Source of the DNA: Saccoglossus kowalevskii
Taxonomy: Eukaryota > Hemichordata > Enteropneusta > Harrimaniidae
Length of the DNA: 23,010 nucleotides
Reading direction: 5' to 3'
NCBI RefSeq assembly: GCF_000003605.2
Contig: NW_003105604.1
Coordinates: 240,388-263,397, forward strand
The position numbers and the translations under genes were made by a program. The notes beneath the pieces are model-generated. The model had not been told where the DNA came from, searched no databases, and saw only the letters and a list, made by a program, of their open reading frames with translations. This document shows positions 1 through 12,000 of this stretch, piece by piece (the first letter of the stretch is position 1; the number at the start of each line of letters is the position of its first letter).

Positions 1-1
1 T

Positions 2-94
2 CACGGTAGCCCGACCGGCAGGATAGAAGGTTTCACCAACGTTAAAGAATTATACGAGAAGATCGGCGATGCGTTCGACATGCCCGCTACTCAG
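2..94 (+). CDS. GIPC: GIPC exon a: end of GH1 region, cut by window edge
   Basis: 31 codons, from [11 protein letters not shown] to MPATQ, read in frame 2. Base 1 is the last base of the preceding codon. The conserved HGSPTG..GF.NVKELY..I..AF pattern is the GIPC segment that precedes the FC.LNTHK motif. The exon ends at CAG with donor gtagaa at 95. Direct read-through gives a stop two codons later, which supports the splice. The true 5' end of the exon is outside the window. Confidence 0.95.
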
Positions 95-3000
95 GTAGAA
101 TAAAAATACTAACATTTATAATTTATTTTACCCTGTATTTTAAACTATTTTATTAACATTACACACAAATTAATACACTGAGGGCGGAACGCACCTCGTT
201 ATTTAGTTCCAATTGAAAGAAAGAAATGTACACGTTCCTGCCCCCATAATAAATCACTCAGCCATATATTGGTATTTCTTATCATCGCCAGTATTTGCTT
301 TTAAGTGCATGTAAGGGCATGGTACACATACATATAGGTAGGTTGTAGTAAATAATTAATCATAGATAAAAACAGTCACGTTGTGTAATGCATCAAGGCA
401 GTTTGTTGTGTAAAACTATAGAATATATGTGGGGATAATTACCAATATTACACTCTGATGATGTACATGTATATAGGTTTCCATTCATTTTTTTATCTCG
501 CTTCCTTAACCTCAAGCAAGACATCTTTTTCGTTGACTATACAAGAGTTGTCCTGAAAGCCAATCTGTTTTTGTCAGTTACTAGTATTTTGATATTTTTT
601 AAAAATGTGATTGTTATCTTGTACGCAAATTGAAAGGATTCAGTGAAGTAATGATGGCAAAAAGCTTTTGACAGTTCATTGTACGTTGTTTGGAAATATA
701 AATGGATTCTGGTGTAGTTGTTGAGTTTATTCTGCGTGCAACTTAATTATTTGTAAGAATTCATTTAATAGTATAATAATATTGAAAATATCTGATTGCA
801 AATAATTTCATTGCAGTTCTATTACATTGTATGTCTTCGCTTCAATTATTATTCCAGCAGTCAAAATTGAAGACTCTAAAATTTACATTGTATTTTTTTA
901 AGTACATTGTCGCATGATTTTTATTTGTGTCTCGTGCCAAAATTTTCCAACCTGACTTTTTATTGGGACCAAGACAAGATCGTTTTTTTTTTCAGCATAT
1001 GCTGATCCAGTCCTGATCGTTCACATACACATTTCAGAATGTGCCAACGTGGCCCCCCCAACTCTCTCCATGTGCTGAGATCATAACATAAACACCTCTA
1101 TCATGATGGATCCAGTGTTCTTGAAGCCTTATTTTCACCCAAAATTTTCTTGCTGAAATTAGGCAATGGGAGAAACATTTTTTTAATTTCAAATGTTTTG
1201 TTCTAGTTTTCAATCCACTTGATTCAATGTGGTTTTTAAGATGAACCAAATAATCATGTGTTTTAGCACCAAGACTGTATAGATCTTGTAAAGACCAGTA
1301 AACAAATATTTATTTTTTGGGTCATTGTGTGCGTGTGAGTTTAAATGTGTATATCACAGCTTTTGCTTTAGAATCTTGTTATCAGAATTTTAGAAATAAA
1401 ATAAAAGCACAATTTTAATGATAGTTTTAAAATGTTTAAAAACTATACACACATAACAATTTTATGAATAAATTGACAAGAAATTTTTTTTTCTGGGCCT
1501 GACTACTACATGTGTAGTGTCCATGTACATGTAGACCAGTTTACAATTTACAAATGTTTTGGTTTAGACTGGTTTTATTGTAGAATCATCAAAATATCAC
1601 TTAAAGATTTCCCAAATTGTATATGGCACTTTATGAAGCTTGCTATTATAGACAGTTTAGTACCCCTTGAAACAAATAACCGAATATAGTGTCAGTGAAA
1701 ATAACATAATAAAGAGAATCGTGCTTTATCTATATCAATCAATCAAGTTATGAAGTAATACTGTATTCAAGTTATTTTGTTGAAAATAGGGTACAAACTT
1801 AATCATGCACTCTGGTTGAAAGATTAAACATGTGCAGTCAAGATTCAGAGTCTATTTTAAAATAAAAATGAGAAACAGAGAACAACAAAAAATGAGCATA
1901 GTCGGTGAAAAAATAACATAATCAGAAGATTCATGCATCATGAAAACTAAAATAACAGGGTATAAACTTAGACATGCGTTCCGGTTGAAAGAGTGTGAAC
2001 AGGTAGTCAAGATGACGACAGATGTGTAAACAGACGGGTTGAAAGTCCATTTGAAAAAAATTGCAAGATAGAAAACAAGAATAGTCAGTGAAAAATACCA
2101 TAATAAGGAGATTCATGCATCATGAAAACAAAAATATTCAAATATTTTGTAGAAAACTGGGTACAAACTGAAAGTAACTTAGCTACCACTACATTTGTTG
2201 ACCATGCACGGAAACATCGCTGCCGTCTGAAACTAACTTTCAATTTTATTCAATTGAACAGAAACATTTAGTCACAAGAACAATTGATAACTATTGTATG
2301 TTGGAAAGATGCATATTTCGAAAAAAGAAAATGACTTGTTTATGGAGAGATACTTGTAGTTTGATTCGAAAGTTGCGACATCACAACTTAAAGATATCAA
2401 AGTAAATATGACGTCATTGTTTACTTGCTCATTAGAATATTCCAGCCCAGCTTGCGTTTGGCATCTGGCGTTTGATTTTGATGTTTGTCGCAGTTGTGTG
2501 TCCTTCCTACTATATTGTCTATGTTGCCATCAAGAAAATAAAATGTTTTCAAATACATTAAAAAGTACTCTTTTAGATAAAACATGCAGAATATTTCTGG
2601 CGAGATTCAACTTCCCTTGACATGTGGTGGGAAACGTAAATGTGTAATGTAGTACACACGATTGAAAGTTCAAATTAATTTGATTGAACTCTTCATCTTA
2701 TCAGCTTGATGCATTTTCTAATTTACATTTGCTTCAAATTGATTCCTGCAAAATTGAAAATTAATATTTCAAATAATATATTCTATTATACTATATTTTT
2801 ATGTGGTACATGTATATCATAATCTTTGATATAGGCTGGTTACGAGCCTCTTCATTGTTCTATTCAAATAAGCCTGTGATTAGATTACATAAGCCGATGC
2901 TTGCATGATTTAGGCAAGTTGGTTCATGAATGCAGTACATGTACATGTATTCGGTTTCTTGGGCTTGACAGATTATTGTTAAATTCTTCCTGACAACTTG

Positions 3001-6000
3001 TCTCTATAGTATTGACGTGACCTCTAATCCGTCAGGGGCTGACAATACTGCAGCAATTATATTAAATTTGTATTCTTCTTTCTACGCCTTGATCTAGTTC
3101 ACACATGGTGATATGGCAGTCAAGTGTATCAATGATTTTTGAGTGTGAATTTTAATTTCTCATTTTAAATAACATTAAATTGTAATATAATTGATCAAAA
3201 GAGAGGGATGTGTAGAGTGTTATATTTTTAGATTGACAATTATTAAATTATTATTTTGATGTTTACTTTGGATATTTTCGTTTTTTTAATCCAATTTCGG
3301 AAAGAAGAACAACACGTGTGTATGATTTTTGCTCGTTAATTTGTTGGTTCTGTATGTGTATATAATTTTGCTCTCAAAACAGCATCTTAATTTTGTAAGT
3401 GGGTGCCTTTATTTCAGGGAGTAAGTCACTAAAAGCGTGTTACAATCATACATAATTCATACAGTTGTCATGTTGTGATGGAGTCAAATTCACCTTTCAG
3501 CGACCGACAATCAAGTCTGCTTTTCCACCTACATTGCAATTACGTAGGTAGTGAACTGATAAGACTTTGTTTGGCTTTCTTTGATGAAGATTGTTAAAAA
3601 TTGAATTTTTGTTAGCATGTCTCAGCATGGATACTGGAAATGTGCTTTTATTATTATCATAAAATTCTGAACTTTAATGAATACAGTATTTCAATAATAA
3701 ATCATTTAAGCAGAGCATCTCTATATTTAATTTCTCTCGCATCAACTATTCCATTTGGATTTAACATTTTACATTTCTCAAAAAGGGCACAGTATTCCTA
3801 TTTTTATCAAGACCAGCTTGTTAAAAAAAAATATTCAGTCTTCCACAGTGTGGAAATACTAATTAGGAAATAAATTGCCTGTAGGTAGATTTTAACAGCC
3901 CCGCCTTTCTATTTCATACAGCAATGATCAGATCAATTCATGTTAACGTTTGTGGAATTGAAAGGTTTCTCAGATAACACCTGATTGACAGACTGTTAAT
4001 GACCTTGACAGTGAAGTATTATAAATAATGGTCATCTGCGATGAAGGATAATCGGTATGACAAGTTCTGATGTATACCGTTAATGCCTGACGCTGATTGG
4101 CTAGGGACTTTGGGAGATGTGACACAATGGTGGGGAATTTATCAAGCTTTTCAATACATTGCATTGACTTTTTGATATAATTTCGGACTCTTATACATGT
4201 TATAAGGCCAGACTTTTATTATCCCTTGTTATGCAAACCCGCCGAATGAACAGGAGTCGAAAATTAAATAAAAATAAAATTTTATTTCAGCGTAATTTCT
4301 CGCGCCTGCTGACTTGTGAGTGCAAAAAATTGCTAAAAAATTGATTTTTATCTTTATTTTTTTTCCGTCCGTCGCCTAACAAATCCAAGTTGCATTTCCA
4401 TGGGAGTATCAAAGTACCAAAGTCTAGCGCAGATCTATACTTTATGCGCGTTGGTTGACAGTGAATCTTGGGTATTAACCTATCTACGTGCTGCTTGAGA
4501 CTACTAGGCGAACATGGCGGCGGCGTGGTTTGTGGTTACACGCCGTGAAACTTTGTCGTCAAAAACAGAGAAATCTCTCATTGATGCTGAAAATTGTGCC
4601 CAATTGGCGACATTGCCAACCAGTACATAAATAAAATTTTATTTCATTTCTTTTCTTCGATCAATGATGTCACTTACAATTCTTTGAGAATCACACAAAT
4701 CTAATGGGGGAAAAAAAGAATTAATTTTATTTTTTTTCCGCCCTCCTCAAAACAATTTTACTTATAAACACTTGAGAAACAAGGAATAAAAAAAGGTCTG
4801 GCCTAAGCAGAAATAAAGTTACAAGTTTGAGTTACATGTAGCTAAGAAAAATTTCAATAAATGTTATAGTTACTTTTTGATAAATTTGGAGAATCAACAA
4901 TCTAATCGCACTGTTGCTGTTATCAAGCGCCTATTATCAAGTTTTGTGTTGTACATGTAGTTCTATATTCTCTCTTCATGCACATTTAAAGTTGCATTTT
5001 GAAATCATTGAAATTTACATGTATGTGAAATGAATTTGAATACCCAATGGACACTGAATGAGACACTGAATGAGACACTGAATGAGACACTGAAATGTGA
5101 ATGTTGAATACATAATACCAGCAATTTGTGCATATTCATATCAAATATTTCACATCATAGTTTCAATAAAGTTCCAAGAATGGTATAAGAGTGTAACTTT
5201 CGGCATCAGGGTGCATCACGAGTTAATTTTTTCAGGAGGCTGCATGTAAAATCTACTCTGTTCTGTCAGTTGTTTTATTTATTACATTAATATATGTAAC
5301 TTGCTCTATTAGAAGCAGACCTTTGGTAGAAGTTAAATGGCATTAAAACCCCAAAAATCCACTTCTGTAATTCACCTATGTGTAAGTGTTACTAATAGAT
5401 AAGTTGATATTAACCGGTAGCTGTAAAACTGCATCCTACATGTACTTTGAATAATATCTACTACTGGCTAGTTTTTTGCTTTTTTCAGTGAAAACAAAAA
5501 AAATGTATATGCAATGGTCAAATATTGGCTTTTCAGTTTTGTTCAGATGACCTATATTTTGATTTTGTCCTCTTACTTGAATGTAAAAAAAATTTCTACC
5601 ACTCGTACGGCTTTGAGTAAAAAATATAAATTCATAATGACCTGAAATAAGTGGAAGAGATGGGGATACCAAAGGTCAGATGTTGTTTGATAATTGTTAT
5701 CTTTCTGTTTGAGCATAGTGGGTTCACAAAGTACAAAATACATTGTATCAAACTGTGTCAATTAATGATGTGTGCTGTGCATTCTGTACCACGACTATCA
5801 AATGATACTCTATGTTCAGCTATACATGTATATTTCCATGACCTCACGCCAATCGTACTTGTACATAATTAAGTGTCACAAGGGGCATCATAGTTTTATC
5901 TCTCAAGACCCAATAATGAACCTACAGTCATGAAAATACAATACCGGAAGCCAAATTTGGTCGTCATTATATCTAGTTCTCTGACTGTGTATGAATAATT

Positions 6001-9000
6001 ATCTTTTGTACATTACATAATATGTTCATATTATCTTGGTATGAAAGTTTTTGCAGTATCACCATGGAAACTTGATATTTCCCTGCATTATTTCTTTACA
6101 TTATGGTAGTGATTATCGGTATATGCTATAAAACAAAACATGTAATGTGCATGTCTTGTAAAGTTTCATTCATTCTAAAGTTTATTTTATCGTTTGTCAT
6201 TTTTTTCAAAATATATTATCAAGGATTTATAAGATATGGATATAATGCAACTTTCATAACCATGTACAATGATATGCAATGATGTAAACTAGTAATGTTC
6301 TTTGTGAAAGGTTTCCCTTTAGTGCACGTCAATCCTACAGATTTCTAACCAATAACATCACAGAACGCAGTGGATGGTTGGAAATGTTTGATTGCATAAA
6401 CTGAAATGAGTATGACCACGACATCACCACTTTTTATAGCTGCAAAGTAGAATTATTACACATTTTGCGATTTAAGGTCTGAAATGAACAAAAATTTGCA
6501 GATCCACTAATTTGCATTAGGATTAAATCCTTGATATTATCTATTTTTCTCTTCTAGTCTTGATTCCTTATAAGCAGTGGCAAACTGTGCATGTTTTGAC
6601 AAGAATTGAACGCTTACGGTATTAATAATAAAAAGAATGTTTCCATGGCAATGACAGGTTTAAAGATGCTGATTAGATTCAGTGTATTCTGTCAATATGA
6701 TATTGATTGTAAGTAATCTTTTAGTAATCACCATGACAACTGAGGCACTTATTTTTTTCAGAAAACCATATACAACTGTACTCTTATAGGTCACAACTGC
6801 CATGCGCGTTAATAGCCCACTTTAGTTGATTATTTCCCCATTTCCAATATTTTGCAAATCTACATGTAATACGATACAAAGTCTGCTCATGAGTGAATGC
6901 TTGGTAAACGCCCAGCGTTGATGATATGTATAGTAAACCAATTTAAATTCATGCACAACAAATTTTTTACAACTTCCGTGATTCAATGAAATGACAAAAT
7001 TTTGCAGCACTGGGAATTTGGTTGGTGTTTTTAATGTATTTTGTTAGATCAGTCCAGAATATCGATGGCAGCAAATATTTAACAGTTTACTGCATGTCAA
7101 ATCAGAGAATTGTTTCATACATGTATGAATTTCCATTAAAAACAAAGCAAAATGGGTTAGGGTTTGTTTTTTTATTTATATGAAAACTATAGTGTTGTCT
7201 AAAAATTATGAGAATCGGGTTATATGCGTCAACTGAAGAAAGCTTTAATTTAACACATTTAAAAAAACACATTGTGAACCACTTTTTTCTTGTACATTGG
7301 TATTACCTATATTATAGAATATTTTAGAAAGTATCTGCCCGCTTCATTTAACATTACAATACCTCAACACATCACCAACCACATAATATAGTCACATACA
7401 GTTATTAGCAATTAAACAGTGCAGTCTAAGACACAATTAATATTGTATTCCAGAATTTATTGCATTTTAATATCATTATATTTATGCACTGGCATTACCT
7501 GTTATATTAAATTTTCTTTGTTTGTAGAAGAAAAGTGAAGGTGAAATGTTTCTGGTTTAATCAAAGTTTCAATGATATAGACATTAAAATAGGTATTTAT
7601 GAACCGTGAAATTTGTTGTACTAATCGATCTACTATACTACATATTCTAATAATATTTAAAGCTTACTGATGATTTATTTGTTCTGATTTACTGGTACAA
7701 ACATGTTAAATTGTTACAGTTCTTTTTAGCTGTATTCATGTTTTCAAATTAATAACTTGGCAAGGGACTACATGTCTGCTGTAATATAGTACTACGTCTA
7801 TACTCCAGCAACAAAACATGACTCAAACATGTATGTAAATGAAAAATTGATTGTTCCTGTTGTTCTTTGTTGAAACAAACATCTCAGCACAATTAGTTTG
7901 TAGGATGTCGCAATGTGTTTTTGGCTCCCAGAAGTGGTTATATTTCAATATTTTGGTGGCTTTTGCCAAAATTACACTATTTGATCACTGAAGTCCTGTT
8001 TTTTCAAAACTTAAAGTCCATTTGCCTTAAATTTATTATGAAATATTATTATAAAAATATACTTGTACATGCTAATGTGTAAAATAGTGCATCAAAATGT
8101 TGGTGGGTAAAAAAAAAATATTGTTTGCCTACTGAAAAATATCAAATTTAATATCTTTACGAAAATGATTTACATCAAAGGTAGATTAGGTGAAGAAACG
8201 TGCAATTGACAGTACAGCTATTGTAGAACATGTGCAAGAAATGGCTACAATTCATTGTATTCAAATTGATGAATGGACATAAATGGAGATTATTACTCGT
8301 GCAGGATTATAAAGATAAACGCTTAACAACTCTGTATTTATCAATTTCTCCTTTATGCTCAGTAGAATTGGAAAAGTAAATCAATTTTGAAGTTTCTGGG
8401 TTGAGTAGGTCAAGTATTTATTATTTTGTTTTTAATTTCCCCAAATGAGGTGTTTAGATTGTTGCTAAATAATGATCGTTGTTTACTGTCGCCGCCATAT
8501 TGTTCTGAACACAAAAACGACAACATTGCCAGCTAAGTTGCGGACTGGTTCGCTATGCGTGTCTCAAGATTGCTATGTGATTAGAACATGTTGGGTCAAA
8601 CCAACCTCGACAGGAGACATCAAACTAATAGTTTGAATATAAATAATGAATACCAAGAGAAGTTCCAATTAGCTTTCAAAACTATCTTAACAAGATGATT
8701 AACTAGGTACTAACACAGTATGTTAGGACACAGTGGGTGGTGTGTCTAGTGCACAGCATAATACTTGTAAATCTGCGCATTTATTCGATTTCACCTCAAA
8801 TATTGGTAGATTTATTAGTCCCCGTTCGGACGAAGTCCGAAAATGGGGACTTATAATTCGGTCTCCGTCCGTCTGTGCGTTTGTGTGTCCGTGCGTCCGT
8901 CCGGAGTCATATCTCAGAATCCCTTGGACCGATTCCGTTCATTCTTTGCATGTGCCTAGTACTTTATGTGGGACATATGCACATGCAGTGGTTTAGCAAT

Positions 9001-12000
9001 TCGATTCAAAATGGCCGACTGGCAGCCATCTTGTTTTTTGAAAATGTTGTATTTTGGACATGCTTTGTCAGTTTTCATTCAAACTTGGTATATAGATTAT
9101 ACATGTTAGGATACATGTCCATGATGATTTATTTCACAATTGGATCAAAGATGGCCGACTGGCAGCCATCTTGTTTTTTGAAAATGTTGTATTTTGGACA
9201 TGCTTTGTCAGTTTTCATTCAAATTTAGTACATAGATCATACATGTTAGGATACATGTCCCCGACCGTCCGTGAGTTCCTGAGTCTGTCCGTGCGTGTGT
9301 CCGTCTGTCCATGCGTCAGTCTATCCAACGTCATATTTCAGAATCCTGTGGACCGATTCCGTCCAATCTTTGCATGTGTCTTGTACCTTATGTGGGACAT
9401 ATGCACATGCAGTGGTTTAGCGATTCGATTAAAAATGGATGACTGGCAGCCATCTTGTTTTTTGAAAATGTTGTATTTTGGACATGCTTTGTCAGTTTTC
9501 ATTCAAACTTGGTACATATAGGATACATGTCCATGACGATTTATTTCGCAATTGGATCAAAGATGGTCAACTGGCAGGCATCTTGTTTTTGTTTTTTTAT
9601 GCGGTATCTTGGACGTGCTCTGTCAGTTTTCATTCAAATTTGGCACATACATGTACTTTGTACATGTTAGGATGCATGTCCATGACAATTTGTTTCAAAG
9701 GATAGCAGATTGACAGCCATCTGACTTTTTGGCCTTACTACTATATTTCCACAATTTATGTACCATTTTCATTCGTATTTGGCACATACATCATACATAT
9801 CAGTGTGTTTCATAATCAGATCAAAGATGGCTGAATAACGGCTGTTTTTATTTTGGCCATATTACTATGACACAAAACACGTGTTTTGATGTAAATAAAC
9901 AATCTGTTGTATACGCCATTTGGAACTCAAGTTTCAAGGACACGCTCGCGACAACCCCTCCGCTTTAATATGACGAGCACAAAGAGAACTTAACGGGGAC
10001 TGTGTCATTTTCAATGACTTGTTTTATTTGGCTAAGTTTTAAAAACACAAATATACATAGTATAAAAAGGAATGACGTCCCTTGAAATAAAACCTTGTAT
10101 ATACATGTACACAAACGTAATATTTATCCCACTCTGATGGCGATTCAAAACTTGCCCAAGATGAAATAAATTGTTTTGAATTAAATATTATTTCACAAGA
10201 TGTGCAAACACTGTAGTAAATGATGTACATTTTGAGGATGACATTTTACTTATTAGTCCCCGTTCGGACGAAGTCCGAAAACGGGGACTTATAATTCGGT
10301 CTCTGTCCGTCCGTCTGTGCATCCATGCGTTCGTGCGTCCGTCTGGAGTCATATCTCAGATACCCTTGGACCGATTCTGTTCATTCTTTGCATGTGCTTA
10401 GTACTTCATGTGGGACATATGCACATGCAGTGGTTTAGCGATTCGATTCAAAATGGCCGAATGGCAGCCATCTTGTTTTTTGAAAATGTTGTATTTTGGA
10501 CATGCTTTGTCAGTTTTCATTTAAACTTGGTACATAGAATATACATGTTAGGATACATGTCGGTGATGATTTATTTCACAGTTAGATCAAAGATGGCCGA
10601 CTGGCAGCCATCTTGTTTTTTGAAAATGTCGTATTTTGGACATGCTTTGCCAGTTTTCATTCAAATTTAGTACATAGATCATACATATTAGGATACATGT
10701 TATGACCGTCCATGAGTTCCTGAGTCTGTTCGTCCGACCGTCCATGTGTCCGTCTGTCCGTGTGTCAGTCTGTCCAACGTCCAACCGATTCCATTCATTC
10801 TTTGCATGTGCCTAGTACCTTATGTGGGACATATGCACATGCAGTGGTTTAGCGATTCGATTCAAAATGGCCGACTGGCAGCCATCTTGTTTTTTGAAAA
10901 TGTTGTATTTTGGACATGCTTTGTCACTTTTCATTCAAACTTGGTACATACATTGTACATGTTAGGATACATGTCCATGACGATTTATTTCGCAATTGGA
11001 TCAAAGATGGTCGACTGGCAGGCATTTTGTTTTTGTTTTTTTATGCGGTATCTTGGACGTGCTCTGTCAGTTTTCATTCAAATTTGGCACATNNNNNNNN
11101 NNNNNNNNNNNNNNNNNNNNNNNNNNNNNNNNNNNNNNNNNNGGCCGATTGACAGCCATCTGACTTTTTGGCCTTACTACTATATTTCCACAATTTATGT
11201 ACCATTTTCATTCGTATTTGGCACATACATCATACATATCAGTGTGTTTCATAATCAGATCAAAGATGGCCGAGCAACGGCTATTTTTATTTTGGCCATA
11301 TTACTATGACACGAAACGCGTGTTTTGATGTAAATAAACATTCTGTTGTATACGCCACTTGGAACTCAAGTTTCAAGGACACGCTCGCGACAACCCCTTC
11401 GCTTTAATATGACGAGCACAAAGAGAACTTAACGGGGACTGTGTCATTTTCAATGCCTTGTTATCGGTAGTGATGTCGTTGTGTTCAGCTGTTGGTTTCT
11501 AAACTGCCCCAGGTACATGTATGACCTAAATATCATCATCTGTAATTTGAACATTACTGTTAATATATAATCTCAATCCATTTCTTGTACAATTGCATAT
11601 TTCTATGTATCATATTCTGTTGCAGTTCATCCATTTTTAATGGTGTTTTCAGATGTTGGCAGTCGCAAATATATTATTGTGATATTATTTGTTGGAAACT
11701 CTAATATGAAACATCATTTTTTCATCAAATTTTACTTTACTGATGCATTCAAGGCATATTTATTAATCATTTTTTTCAGCGATTGTAGATTAATTAAATT
11801 TTTTAAAACGCCAATGTAGATCTGTCAAATGTTTATTCATATTCTGTCAATCAAATTTTCTGACCAGGGGCGTGGCTTAGAATTGATAATAGTTGAAAAT
11901 AATTAATGCAGAACAAAAATTGTTTAGAAGCAAGGTTTTTGGGTAATCTAACTGGTTATTCAATTGCTTTCATTTTATGTATTGTAGCCCTCTTCTGTGT

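Larger units (their letters stand above)
8817..10023 (+). mobile_element. HINE/pearl-like (Helentron-type) non-autonomous element, copy 1
   Basis: The 5' end AGTCCCCGTT (8817-8826) is repeated in inverse as AACGGGGACT at 9992-10001, but the 3' copy lies inside the terminus and is followed by a stem-loop GTCATT-ttc-AATGAC (10004-10018) and then TTGTT. The 5' end also folds on itself: AGTCCCC..TTCGGAC-gaa-GTCCGAA..GGGGACT (8817-8851). Between the ends lie a (GTCC)-rich tract and tandem ~130-140-bp units containing GACTGGCAGCCATC. Offset inverted repeats, internal minisatellite and a 3' hairpin are the known architecture of HINE elements, including the bivalve 'pearl' elements. No Rep/helicase is present. 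Open frames within it are only translations of repeats. The strand is chosen so that the stem-loop is 3'. Confidence 0.72.
10255..11462 (+). mobile_element. HINE/pearl-like element, copy 2 (contains assembly gap)
   Basis: Same order as copy 1: AGTCCCCGTT at 10255-10264, (GTCC)-rich tract, paired GACTGGCAGCCATC units near 10450, 10593 and 10867, a variant with GGCAGGCAT near 11010, AACGGGGACT at 11431-11440, and a stem-loop GTCATT-ttc-AATGCC at 11443-11457 with one mismatch. Compared with copy 1, about 20 bases (the ATATTTCAGAATC segment near 9331-9350) are missing after CCAACGTC near 10780. Part of the sequence is hidden by 50 Ns at 11093-11142. Confidence 0.72.

Noticed and set aside
2408-2620. 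70-codon Cys-rich plus-strand frame as a small secreted protein
   Set aside because: No signal-peptide layout, no splice or poly(A) support, and residue content matches chance translation of AT-rich DNA.
5051-5094. Short direct repeats as a CRISPR array
   Set aside because: The 12-bp units are contiguous with no spacers, and the context is an animal intron.
8733-11309. Several overlapping open frames of 65-187 codons on both strands
   Set aside because: They are translations of the (GTCC)-rich tract and ~130-bp units of the HINE-like elements. The same peptides recur in shifted frames, and one frame crosses the 50-N gap.
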